Source of the DNA: Saprospiraceae bacterium
Lineage (GTDB): Bacteria; Bacteroidota; Bacteroidia; Chitinophagales; Saprospiraceae
DNA: 64,000 nucleotides
Assembly (NCBI GenBank): GCA_016787575.1
Contig: JAEUUO010000019.1
Location: forward strand, 1-64,000
Direction: 5' to 3'
Shown: positions 42,865-51,552 of the stretch, in pieces
Layout of the letters: each line of letters begins with the position of its first letter
Position numbering within the stretch: the stretch's first letter is position 1
Notes under the pieces: generated by a model
Databases searched by the model: none
Told to the model about the DNA's origin: nothing
Seen by the model: the letters and a program-made list of their open reading frames with translations, nothing else
Translations under genes and position numbers: made by a program

Positions 42865-44553
42865 ATGGATAGAAGGACCACATTTAAAAAATTCCTAGGG
42901 GTAGAAGCAGCTGCAACTGTAGGAAACCGCCGTCAGGAAGATGCATTGCCTGTAGGTGGGGGCTTAACTCCCTATAATGGGACTTGGAACTATGCAACTG
43001 CAGCGCATTTGCTGAGGCGTGCAATGTTCGGGCCAACACATTCGCAAATATTGGATGCCGTAAAAGATGGAATGGATAAAACTCTTGATAAATTATTTTC
43101 GCCTGTCCCTTTGCCAAGTGATCCTGTTTTATATTCAGATAATCCAATAGATCCTGACACTAAAAAAGGGGAGTCATGGGTTAAAGCTCCATTAAATCCA
43201 AGCGTGCAGGGAAATGTTGCTTTTAAAGAAAATTCATTATTTGCCTGGCTAATGGAACAGATATATAATGAAGGTGTATCTGTAACTGAAAAAATGACCT
43301 TGTTCTGGCACAATCATTTTGTGGTATCTGAGATTTTTGATCCCAGAATGAGTTTTGATTACATCCAATTATTGCGTGCAAATTGTTTGAAAAACTTTAA
43401 AGAGCTTACCAAACAAATTACAGTTGATAAAGCCATGTTGTATTATTTAAATGGAAATCAAAATACCAATTTAGCTCCTAATGAAAACTATGCACGTGAA
43501 TTAATGGAATTATTTACGCTAGGTAAAGGTGAATTAGCCGGTCCTGGAGATTATACCACGTTTACAGAACAAGATGTGATGGCTGTTGCAAAAGCATTAA
43601 CCGGTTGGACAGTACCTGTAGATCGTCGAAATACTACCTATATTGCATTGCCTGTATTTAATCCTAATCTGCACGATGCATCAACGAAAACACTTTCACA
43701 TCGATTTGGAAACAGGGTAATCGTGAATGCAGGAGCGAATGAATACAAAAATGTAGTTGATGTGATTTTTGAAAAACGCGAAGCGGCCACATTTATCTGT
43801 CGCAAATTGTACCGCTATTTTATTTATTATAAAGTAAGCAGTGCAATTGAAACAGATATTGTAGATGGTTTGGCCGACACTTTAATAGCAAATAATTTTG
43901 AAATTGCACCAGTTGTAAGAGAATTGCTTTCAAGTTCACACTTCTATACTGACGAATCATTAGGTGCTTTAATAAGACCTCCTTATGAATTTATATTTAA
44001 TACTTTAAAAGCAATGAAGTTTAATTCTTCCCAGGTAACAGCCTTGGAAGATACTTACAATCTTTATCTTTATTTGTATCGAAGCACCAATGGGCTCCAG
44101 CAAGTTTATTTTGATGTGCCAAGTGTAGCTGGTTGGACACCCTATTATCAAGAACCAAGCTTCCATGAAATTTGGGTAAATTCAGTTACTTTGCCTTTGC
44201 GTGCAGGTTTAACAACAGGTCTTGCATCTAAGACAATCAGGGTGCGCAATATTTCCCAGAAAGTTTTCGGATTGGAATTGGCACAGTATGTTAGCGATTT
44301 TGCGAATCCAGATGACGCAACAAAATTGATTAATGATACTGTTGCGCATTTATTACCGAAGCCTATTTATCAAAATCAATTGGATTATCTTAAAACAAAA
44401 TTACTCGGTAATCTTTCAGAGGCACAATGGAAAACAATCTGGGATACATACGCTGCTGATCCTACAAATACACAAAAGAAAGCAGCAGTTGAAAACAGAC
44501 TAAAGTCTCTTTTTACTAATTTATTAACCATGCCTGAATATTATTTAAGCTAA
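42865..44553 (+). CDS. DUF1800 family protein
   Basis: The 562-residue product has a twin-arginine-like start (MDRRTTFKKFLGVEAAA) and the DUF1800 pattern: AAHLLRRAMFGPTHSQI near residue 45, EKMTLFWHNHFV near 145, ENYARELMELFTLG near 208, and SVAGWTPYYQEPSF near 425. Genes of this family are nearly always followed by a DUF1501 gene, as here with a 16-bp gap. The biochemical role is unknown. It is probably exported, by Tat if the double arginine is functional. Confidence 0.88.
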   Translation: MDRRTTFKKFLGVEAAATVGNRRQEDALPVGGGLTPYNGTWNYATAAHLLRRAMFGPTHSQILDAVKDGMDKTLDKLFSPVPLPSDPVLYSDNPIDPDTKKGESWVKAPLNPSVQGNVAFKENSLFAWLMEQIYNEGVSVTEKMTLFWHNHFVVSEIFDPRMSFDYIQLLRANCLKNFKELTKQITVDKAMLYYLNGNQNTNLAPNENYARELMELFTLGKGELAGPGDYTTFTEQDVMAVAKALTGWTVPVDRRNTTYIALPVFNPNLHDASTKTLSHRFGNRVIVNAGANEYKNVVDVIFEKREAATFICRKLYRYFIYYKVSSAIETDIVDGLADTLIANNFEIAPVVRELLSSSHFYTDESLGALIRPPYEFIFNTLKAMKFNSSQVTALEDTYNLYLYLYRSTNGLQQVYFDVPSVAGWTPYYQEPSFHEIWVNSVTLPLRAGLTTGLASKTIRVRNISQKVFGLELAQYVSDFANPDDATKLINDTVAHLLPKPIYQNQLDYLKTKLLGNLSEAQWKTIWDTYAADPTNTQKKAAVENRLKSLFTNLLTMPEYYLS

Positions 44554-44569
44554 TTAAAATTCCAAAAAA

Positions 44570-46123
44570 ATGAAAAGAAGAAAATTTTTGCAAGTTAGTT
44601 CCCTGGCATCTGTGCCAATGTTAATCAATGGGATACCTGTAAGTGCGGTTGCTAGAAATTCATTTTTGGATTTTGTTAGTCCCGACAATGATAAAATCTT
44701 GGTTCTGATTCAATTGACTGGTGGCAATGATGGTTTGAATATGGTTCTGCCATTAGATCAGTATACGAATCTGGATAAAGTTCGAAATAAAATTTTAATA
44801 AAAGAAAGTTTGGCAATTAAACTTCGCCCGGATTTGGGTTTGCATCCTTCTATGACTGGCTTGAAATCCTTGTATGACTCAAGTAAGTTAAAATTGATTC
44901 AATCAGTTGGTTACCCAAATCAGAATCGATCTCATTTTAGATCTACCGACATTTGGACTTCTGGATCAAGCGCTGAGCAAGTTGAAACAACGGGATGGTT
45001 AGGTCGGTATTATATGCAAAATCACAACAGTTATCCAACCGGATATCCAAATATGGATAATCCGGACCCTCTTGCAATTACAGTGGGTTCTTTGGTTAGC
45101 CAAACGTGTCAAGGATCGGTTGCGAATTTTAGTTTAGCTATTGTCGATCCGGCTACTCTGGCACCATTAAATGAACCAGCTTTTCCTACAACAATTCCAA
45201 CAACCAATTATGGCAATGAGCTGAAATATTTAATTGATACTCTTAAGCAAACAAATGATTATACAGATGTAATTAAAGACGCTTATGATGCAGCCGGAGG
45301 TGCAGTTGCAGCTACTGGTAACAGGTTATTAGACCAATTGAATATCGTTGCCCAATTAATTAAAGGAGGCATGAAGACCAAAGTGTATGTTGTAAGTATT
45401 GGGACATTTGATACGCATGCAAATCAATGCGATCCGGACGACCATGAAATAGGTACTCATGCAGATTTATTAAAACAATTGTCTGATGCAATTGCTGGTT
45501 TTCAAACCGCAATAGACCAATCCGGAAACAGTAAGCGAGTTTTAGGAATGACCTTTTCTGAATTTGGAAGAAGAATAAAGGCAAATGATTCAACAGGCAC
45601 GGATCATGGGTCAGCTGCACCTATGTTTTTATTTGGAAGCTGTGTGAATCCTGGAATTCTTGGTAATAATCCTAGTATTAGTGCGAATGTATCAAACGAC
45701 GAAGGAGTTGCTATGCAATACGACTTCCGCTCTATTTATGCATCCATATTGATAGACTGGTTTGAAGTAACGCCTGCTATAGTTAGTCAGCTGTTGTTTA
45801 AAGAGTTCCAAAAATTACCTGTAATTGAAGGATGTTCTCCAACTTCTGTAAAGGATTACGACCGCGATTTTTCATTAGATTTCGAGACCTATCCTAATCC
45901 AGCTCAAGAGTATTCGAAAATAAGTTTTGAAACTAAAGATGAATTTGTCAGAATATCTGTATATAATTCAATAGGTTCAGAAATTCAAATCTTGTATTCT
46001 GGAAGAATTTCAAGCGGTAAACATGAAATGAATCTTAATTTAAAGGATCTTGAAAGTGGAAATTATTATGTACGGATTGCTTCTGAAAGTGCTCAAAAAA
46101 CAAAAGCATTGATAAAATTATAA
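44570..46123 (+). CDS. DUF1501 protein with Tat-like signal and T9SS sorting domain
   Basis: The 517-residue product starts MKRRKFLQVSSLASVPML, a twin-arginine (RRKFLQ) signal, and contains the DUF1501 pattern: LVLIQLTGGNDGLNMVLPLD (about 44-63), TGWLGRYY, IGTFDTHANQ, GMTFSEFGRR and STGTDHGSAAPMFLFG. DUF1501 resembles the alkaline phosphatase/sulfatase fold. The C-terminal about 75 residues form a T9SS type A sorting domain (TYPNPAQEYSKISF, ISVYNSIGSEIQIL, LESGNYYVRI), which the DUF1800 partner lacks. Operon with the DUF1800 gene; a terminator follows. Confidence 0.88.
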   Translation: MKRRKFLQVSSLASVPMLINGIPVSAVARNSFLDFVSPDNDKILVLIQLTGGNDGLNMVLPLDQYTNLDKVRNKILIKESLAIKLRPDLGLHPSMTGLKSLYDSSKLKLIQSVGYPNQNRSHFRSTDIWTSGSSAEQVETTGWLGRYYMQNHNSYPTGYPNMDNPDPLAITVGSLVSQTCQGSVANFSLAIVDPATLAPLNEPAFPTTIPTTNYGNELKYLIDTLKQTNDYTDVIKDAYDAAGGAVAATGNRLLDQLNIVAQLIKGGMKTKVYVVSIGTFDTHANQCDPDDHEIGTHADLLKQLSDAIAGFQTAIDQSGNSKRVLGMTFSEFGRRIKANDSTGTDHGSAAPMFLFGSCVNPGILGNNPSISANVSNDEGVAMQYDFRSIYASILIDWFEVTPAIVSQLLFKEFQKLPVIEGCSPTSVKDYDRDFSLDFETYPNPAQEYSKISFETKDEFVRISVYNSIGSEIQILYSGRISSGKHEMNLNLKDLESGNYYVRIASESAQKTKALIKL

Positions 46124-46141
46124 TTTTTAATTTATTAAATT

Positions 46142-46181
46142 AAAACCCACATAGTTAATCAGTATGTGGGTTTTTTTGTTT
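46142..46181 (+). terminator. Rho-independent terminator after DUF1501 gene
   Basis: AAAACCCACATA (46142-46153) and TATGTGGGTTTT (46163-46174) form a perfect 12-base stem with a 9-base loop, continuing into a run of Ts. It ends the DUF1800-DUF1501 transcript 19 bp after the stop. Confidence 0.88.
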
Positions 46182-46256
46182 AAATTATCGTCTTTGTATT
46201 TCTATTTAATTGATTTTGACCATTTCCATTAGTAATATTGCATTTAATTTCAGTTC

Positions 46257-47150
46257 ATGGAAAATCAAAAACCGGTTTTATTGATTTTAGCTGCAGGAAT
46301 GGGGAGTCGCTATGGAGGCTTAAAGCAAATGGATGGATTTGGGCCATATGGTGAAACCATTATCGATTATTCAATTTATGATGCCTTGCATGTTGGTTTT
46401 GAAAAAGTTGTTTTTGTAATTCGCAAAAGTTTTGCAGAAGCTTTTAAAGATCGAATCAATCGCCATTGGGCAGGTAAAGCTGAATTTGAATATGTATATC
46501 AGGAACTGGATAATTTGCCCGAGCCCTTTGTTTGTCCAAAAGAGCGATTAAAGCCATGGGGAACAGGACATGCAGTTTGGGTAGCTAAAGACGCAATTAA
46601 TGGGCCATTTGCAGTTATTAATGCCGATGATTTCTATGGTAGGAATGCTATGAAGATACTGTATGATTTTCTTTCAGGCGGATCATTAAATTATGCAGTG
46701 GTAGCATATCCTTTGATAAACACCTTGTCAGATTACGGTGCAGTAAATCGTGGTATTTGTAAAATAAGCGGAGAAAATAAATTAGTAAGTGTTTTGGAAT
46801 GTAAGAATATTTACAAGTACCCTGAAATTTATTTTAATCACAATGACCATAAACATATTCTAAATCCTGAAACCCCTGTTTCCATGAATATGTGGGGTTT
46901 TCAATCTAATTATTTTGGATGGGCTGAAAGCTTTTTTAGAAATTTTTTACAGAATCATATTAATGAGTCTGGAGCTGAATTTTACATTCCTGAATTGATC
47001 CAAAATTTAATTGATTCAAAAAATATAGAAGTTGATGTATTGCATTCGAGTTCAACTTGGATTGGTGTTACATACAAAGAGGACAAGCCAATGGTTGAAA
47101 AAGCATTTACCGACATGATTCAGGCGGGAATTTATCCAGAAAAATTATAG
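46257..47150 (+). CDS. NTP-transferase family sugar nucleotidyltransferase
   Basis: The 297-residue product has the nucleotidyltransferase signature LLILAAGMGSRYGGLKQMDGFGPYGETI (9-36) and FAVINADDFYGRNAM (about 118-132) with the metal-binding Asp. It resembles glucose-1-phosphate thymidylyl/uridylyl transferases and the N-domain of GlmU, but lacks the left-handed beta-helix. The sugar substrate cannot be read from the sequence. Seven bases separate it from the DUF2905 gene, so the two are probably one transcript. Confidence 0.85.
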   Translation: MENQKPVLLILAAGMGSRYGGLKQMDGFGPYGETIIDYSIYDALHVGFEKVVFVIRKSFAEAFKDRINRHWAGKAEFEYVYQELDNLPEPFVCPKERLKPWGTGHAVWVAKDAINGPFAVINADDFYGRNAMKILYDFLSGGSLNYAVVAYPLINTLSDYGAVNRGICKISGENKLVSVLECKNIYKYPEIYFNHNDHKHILNPETPVSMNMWGFQSNYFGWAESFFRNFLQNHINESGAEFYIPELIQNLIDSKNIEVDVLHSSSTWIGVTYKEDKPMVEKAFTDMIQAGIYPEKL

Positions 47151-47156
47151 CTATAA

Positions 47157-47378
47157 ATGGAAATCGGTAAGCTGTTGATTTCGATTGGATTTGTAATTTT
47201 AATTATCGGATTGGTTTTAAGCTACTTTAAAGAAGCGATTCAATGGTTTGGAAACTTGCCAGGTGATTTCAAATGGGAAGGAAACCATACGAAAATTTAT
47301 ATCCCATTAATGAGTATGCTGCTGTTGAGTATTTTGCTTAATCTGATTTACTACATTTTTAAGCATTTAAAGCACTAA
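47157..47378 (+). CDS. DUF2905 family small membrane protein
   Basis: The 73-residue product has two membrane helices (5-25 and 51-70) around the conserved GNLPGDFKWEGNHTKIYIPLMSMLLLS segment, the hallmark of DUF2905. Function unknown. It ends exactly where the convergent DUF3276 gene ends, with no intergenic base. Confidence 0.85.
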   Translation: MEIGKLLISIGFVILIIGLVLSYFKEAIQWFGNLPGDFKWEGNHTKIYIPLMSMLLLSILLNLIYYIFKHLKH

Positions 47379-47726
47379 TTACCAGCTAATCGAATCGTCG
47401 TTTTTATTTTTAGAATCTTCATGGTTTTGTTGTTCCCATTCTTCATCTCTTTTGGCAAACGCATCGTAGTCAAAATCGGGTAAATATTTTGTTTTAATCT
47501 CAGTAATTACTTCCTGCAGATTTTCAACAAAGCGATTAAAATCTTCTTTGTAAACAAATATTTTATGCCTCTCATATCCTTCTCCGGTAAACTTACGTGT
47601 GCTTTCAGTGATGGATATAAAAAAATCATCTGATTTTGTTTTTCGAATATCAAAAAAATAAGTCCTTCGTTTACCGGCCCTTAGCTTTTTTGAAAAAATA
47701 TTCTCGATATGCTTTTCATTTTCCAC
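47379..47726 (-). CDS. DUF3276 / PUR-domain nucleic-acid-binding protein
   Basis: The 115-residue product carries FSKKLRAGKRRTYFFDIRKTKSDDFFISITES and HKIFVYKEDFNRF, the pattern of the PUR-alpha-type DUF3276 family, whose Borrelia and Bacteroidota members bind RNA and single-stranded DNA. The C-terminal 25 residues are acidic and disordered. It likely acts as a small nucleic-acid-binding regulator. It lies 32 bp from the ABC exporter gene on the same strand, so it may be co-transcribed with it. Confidence 0.88.
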   Translation of the reverse strand: MENEKHIENIFSKKLRAGKRRTYFFDIRKTKSDDFFISITESTRKFTGEGYERHKIFVYKEDFNRFVENLQEVITEIKTKYLPDFDYDAFAKRDEEWEQQNHEDSKNKNDDSISW

Positions 47727-47758
47727 GGCACTAGAATTTTAATGCTTGTAAATATAAG

Positions 47759-49534
47759 TTAATTTTCTTGAATATTGCTTTCAGCTTTTCTTTCGATTTC
47801 ATAAAGTTGCGAAAAAAGCCCTTTTTCTTTAACTAAAGTTTCAAAGTTTCCGTTTTGTACCAATTTCCCGCGCTCTAAAACCAGTATATTGTCCATGTAG
47901 ACTGTTTGCTTTAGCCTTTGTGTTATTAGAATTACAGTCTTACCGGATAAGTAGGATTCAAAACCTTCCATGATACGTTGTTCAGTCTGGGAATCAACTG
48001 CGGATAAACAATCATCCAATAAAATAATTGGGGAGTCCCTAATAAAGGCCCTTGCCAGGCTGATTCGTTGCTTTTGCCCTCCGGATACATTTACGCCCCG
48101 TTCTCCCAAAATGCTCTTATAAGAATCTGGAAACTCTTCAATTTCAGCTGCAACAGATGCATATTCAGCAGCTTTGCGTACGAGTTGAGGGTCTTGATTT
48201 TCAATTCCAAATGCAATATTATCTTCAATGGTCTCAGAAAATAAAAAGACATCCTGTGGAACATAAGCAATTTGTTTGCGAATAAAATCCACTGGAAGTG
48301 TTTTTAAATCGATGCCTCCTAGTCTGATAGATCCGAGGCTGGGATCGTAAAGCCGAAGAAGTAATTCCGCGATGCTGGTTTTTCCGGATGCAGTTTTGCC
48401 AACTATAGCAATTCGAGAGCCTTGCGGGATGGAAATGCTGAAATTAGTTAAAGCTTTTGTTTTGGAACCAGGATACTGAAAATCAACACGGTCAAATTCA
48501 ATTTGCAAAGAGTTTGTCGGCATGTGCCCCATGCCATTGGATTCAATATCCGGTTTAGTTTGCAGAAAATCATTGATTCGCTTTTGAGAGGCTTCAGCTT
48601 GCTGAATTATTGATACACACCAACCAAGAGCCGAAACAGGCCAGGTAAGCATATTGACGTAAATTACAAACTCAGCAATATTTCCAGGAGTAACAGTGCC
48701 ATTGTAAACATTAAGCCCTCCAACAAAAATTGTTATGAGCGTACTCAAACCTATCAATAATAACATGGAAGGGAAAAAAAGTGCGTCTATTTTGGATAAA
48801 CCCAGATATAAATCTTTGTATTGCCTTGCATTTTCACCTAAATCCTTTTTCCAATTTGATTCCATCCCATAGGATTTTATAATTCGGATTCCACTAAAGG
48901 ATTCTTGACTTACGGTTGTCAATCGTGCAAGCTGTTGTTGGATTTTTTCGCTTTTTTTATTGATTTTGTTGCTAACCCAATAAATTATAAAAGATAGAAA
49001 GGGTAGCGGTAATAAAGTATAGAGAGAAAGCATGAAATTTACTTTAAACATAGTAACGATCACAATCAATACTAAACTTATAAGGTTGATTCCATATAAC
49101 ATCGCAGGTCCTAGGTACATTCGGACTTTATTTACATCTTCAGTAATCCTGGACATTAAATCTCCGGTTTTGTTTCGTTGATAAAATGCAGTGTCCAATT
49201 TTAAGTAATGTTGAAAAACGTCTTTTCTTAAATCGTATTCAATCAATCTAGACATTACGATAATCGTTTGACGCATCATATACATAAAAAGGCCCATTAA
49301 TAATGCAAAGCCAAATATGTAAAATCCAAACTTCATTAATTCAGAGTAGAGTTGTTCTTGCTGAAGTTGTCCTTTGTCACTCTGAATAAACTCTAAAATT
49401 CTGTTAAGAGCTTCTCGTATAGCCTGGGGTTGGAGAACTCGAAATATATTTGATAAAATAACAAAAAGGATGCCTAATAACAGCTTTTTTTTGTATTTTT
49501 TAAAATAGCGATTTAAAGTAAATAGATGTTTCAA
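47759..49534 (-). CDS. MsbA-like ABC exporter with degenerate nucleotide-binding site
   Basis: The 591-residue half-transporter has six membrane helices (to about residue 320) and a nucleotide-binding domain with Walker A VGKTASGKTS (378-387), Q-loop YVPQD, signature VSGGQ (483-487) and Walker B LLDD (Asp508 where Glu is usual). The switch position is Gln539 (ITQR) instead of His. LDDCLSAVD-type Walker B motifs occur in one partner of heterodimeric exporters, so this subunit may pair with a second subunit elsewhere. The substrate (lipid or drug) is unknown. It is divergent from fbp. Confidence 0.88.
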   Translation of the reverse strand: MKHLFTLNRYFKKYKKKLLLGILFVILSNIFRVLQPQAIREALNRILEFIQSDKGQLQQEQLYSELMKFGFYIFGFALLMGLFMYMMRQTIIVMSRLIEYDLRKDVFQHYLKLDTAFYQRNKTGDLMSRITEDVNKVRMYLGPAMLYGINLISLVLIVIVTMFKVNFMLSLYTLLPLPFLSFIIYWVSNKINKKSEKIQQQLARLTTVSQESFSGIRIIKSYGMESNWKKDLGENARQYKDLYLGLSKIDALFFPSMLLLIGLSTLITIFVGGLNVYNGTVTPGNIAEFVIYVNMLTWPVSALGWCVSIIQQAEASQKRINDFLQTKPDIESNGMGHMPTNSLQIEFDRVDFQYPGSKTKALTNFSISIPQGSRIAIVGKTASGKTSIAELLLRLYDPSLGSIRLGGIDLKTLPVDFIRKQIAYVPQDVFLFSETIEDNIAFGIENQDPQLVRKAAEYASVAAEIEEFPDSYKSILGERGVNVSGGQKQRISLARAFIRDSPIILLDDCLSAVDSQTEQRIMEGFESYLSGKTVILITQRLKQTVYMDNILVLERGKLVQNGNFETLVKEKGLFSQLYEIERKAESNIQEN

Positions 49535-49618
49535 GAATTAAAGTTTGCATGGCAAAGCTAAGTCTCTTTGTACGAATTCCATCCTTAAAAATTAGCTATC
49601 TTGTGACCAAATTTAAGT

Positions 49619-50602
49619 ATGGGCCGCAGGATAACATTGGATGAGTTTATAGTAGAAAATCAAACACAGCAGGATCAAGCTTCCGGAGCCTTTTCCGGAC
49701 TTTTAAGGCATATTGGAATAGCAGCTAAAATTGTAAACCGAATCGTCAATAAAGCCGGTCTAATGGACATTCTGGGAGTTGATGGGAATGTAAATAGCTC
49801 CGGCGACACCGTTCAAAAATTGGATATTTATGCAAATGATTTGATGATTGAATACCTGCAAAACTCGGGTTTGTGTGCAGGTGTCGCATCAGAGGAATTG
49901 GATTCATTTGTCTCCTTTACCAACAAGTTTAATAGAAACAATAAATACATAGTGGTAATTGATCCCTTGGATGGCTCATCAAACATAGATGTTAATATAA
50001 GTGTTGGAACCATTTTTGGAATTTATCAAAGGATAAGTCCAGCTACGGATGAATTGCAATTAACCGATTTTTTACAAAAAGGTATTCATCAGGTAGCTGC
50101 AGGTTATGTTTTGTATGGGACTTCCACCATGCTGGTATATACAACAGGTGATGGTGTAAATGGATTTACATACGATCGAGGCATAGGTGAATTTTGTCTT
50201 AGTCATCCCGATATGAAAATCCCTCAAACAGGTAATAATTATTCTATAAATCAAGGTTATTATAAGCAATTCAGTGAGGGGATTCAACAGTATTTGGATG
50301 AGTGTGCTGACAAAAGTATGATGCAACGATACATTGGTTCAATGGTTGCAGATGTACATAGAACAATATGCCTTGGTGGCGTCTTTTTATACCCAAGAAC
50401 AATAAACAATCCCAATGGGAAATTACGCATGCTTTATGAATGCAGTCCGCTTAGTTTTGTGATTGAACAAGCAGGGGGCCTAAGTATCAATGATCAAGGG
50501 ATGCGCATCATGGATATTGAAGTTTCCGAATTGCATCAGCGTTCTTCAATTATAATTGGATCAAGTAAAAATGTTGAAGGCATTTTAAAATATTTAGAAT
50601 AG
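49619..50602 (+). CDS. fbp: Fructose-1,6-bisphosphatase, class I
   Basis: FBPase removes the 1-phosphate of fructose-1,6-bisphosphate in gluconeogenesis. The 327-residue product has the class I pattern: GDTVQKLDIYANDLM, the metal site VASEELDSF and IDPLDGSSNIDVNISVGTIFGIY (about 122-144), and the substrate motif RYIGSMVADVHR and GGVFLYP (about 240-265). Length and order are normal. ATG 49619 is the family start. Divergent from the exporter and convergent with the ComEA-like gene. Confidence 0.96.
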   Translation: MGRRITLDEFIVENQTQQDQASGAFSGLLRHIGIAAKIVNRIVNKAGLMDILGVDGNVNSSGDTVQKLDIYANDLMIEYLQNSGLCAGVASEELDSFVSFTNKFNRNNKYIVVIDPLDGSSNIDVNISVGTIFGIYQRISPATDELQLTDFLQKGIHQVAAGYVLYGTSTMLVYTTGDGVNGFTYDRGIGEFCLSHPDMKIPQTGNNYSINQGYYKQFSEGIQQYLDECADKSMMQRYIGSMVADVHRTICLGGVFLYPRTINNPNGKLRMLYECSPLSFVIEQAGGLSINDQGMRIMDIEVSELHQRSSIIIGSSKNVEGILKYLE

Positions 50603-50655
50603 GCACTCAGATCCTATTATTGCTTTAGTCTTTGTTATATAAAAACATTTGAATA

Positions 50656-51552
50656 TTATTTGCAGTCAAGATAATGGATCATGTTTTTATTTAACTCATT
50701 GCCAAGCACAGGCAAATTTTTTAGAATTTCCTGATTTGATGCTTGGGGATGCTGCTTTAAATAGGCTGAAATCAATTTAGCAATTTTAAATCCAATATAT
50801 GGGTGTTTTTGCATTTCACTAAAACTCATTTCAGAAAGGACTAATTTTTGTGTTTGTCTGTTAGTAAAAACAAGATCTCTTATTTCCTGGTATAATGAAT
50901 CCGATATTCCATAAACTTCCTTCAATTGACTTGTTTCATAGAAGCCTCCCAATAAATCTCTGTATTTTATGATTCTGGTAGAAAGCCCACTTCCAATTCC
51001 AGGCAAAGGAAGTAAGTCGCTATTTGTGCAAGTGTTTAACTCAATGGGTGTGATTTTTTTAGACTTTGTAACAATTGGTTCTGGGGGAGAAGGTTTTACA
51101 TCATTTATCTGAATATAGGGCAACAGTTTTTTATATAAATCAGGTGTGAGACCATATATTTTTTCAAATTGCTGCGGAGTCTTGAATTTGGCTCCTGTAT
51201 TCAGGTAATTTTTTATTCTTTTAAATACGTGAGGCGGTATTCCTAATTGATTGGCTGTTGTTTTAGTCAGTGTATTGGGATCAAAATTAAACAGCATATC
51301 ACTTGCATTCATGGGTGAGCTCTTGTCTATTGGTTCTGTCGGACTAATTTTACTTGATTCTAGATTAATTTCTATTGAATCTTGAAGAAAGGGTTCAATA
51401 GTTCTGTTTTTTGATTCTAAATTTTCCAGGTCATCTGACTGAGAAAACTTATATGGTAGAAAAATGAAGCCTACAAAAATTAAAAGCAGGCAATAAATTC
51501 CAAGGCGTTCATTCTTACTCAATAATAGTTTATCAAAAGAAGATTTTATCAT
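50656..51552 (-). CDS. ComEA-like helix-hairpin-helix protein with three HhH modules
   Basis: The 298-residue product has an N-terminal membrane anchor (about 18-36, IYCLLLIFVGFIFLPY), a low-complexity linker, and three helix-hairpin-helix DNA-binding modules: FDPNTLTKTTANQLGIPPHVFKRI, IELNTCTNSDLLPLPGIGSGLSTRII, and SEMQKHPYIGFKIAKLISAYL. Such proteins bind incoming double-stranded DNA during transformation. Its start overlaps the comEC stop by four bases (ATGA), and it is translated after comEC, which supports the link to DNA uptake. Bacteroidota commonly have several HhH repeats rather than the single ComEA pair. Confidence 0.85.
   Translation of the reverse strand: MIKSSFDKLLLSKNERLGIYCLLLIFVGFIFLPYKFSQSDDLENLESKNRTIEPFLQDSIEINLESSKISPTEPIDKSSPMNASDMLFNFDPNTLTKTTANQLGIPPHVFKRIKNYLNTGAKFKTPQQFEKIYGLTPDLYKKLLPYIQINDVKPSPPEPIVTKSKKITPIELNTCTNSDLLPLPGIGSGLSTRIIKYRDLLGGFYETSQLKEVYGISDSLYQEIRDLVFTNRQTQKLVLSEMSFSEMQKHPYIGFKIAKLISAYLKQHPQASNQEILKNLPVLGNELNKNMIHYLDCK

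Noticed and set aside
42884..43313. Antisense frames over the DUF1800 gene
   Set aside because: DUF1800 motifs are on the plus strand; the minus frames have no family features.
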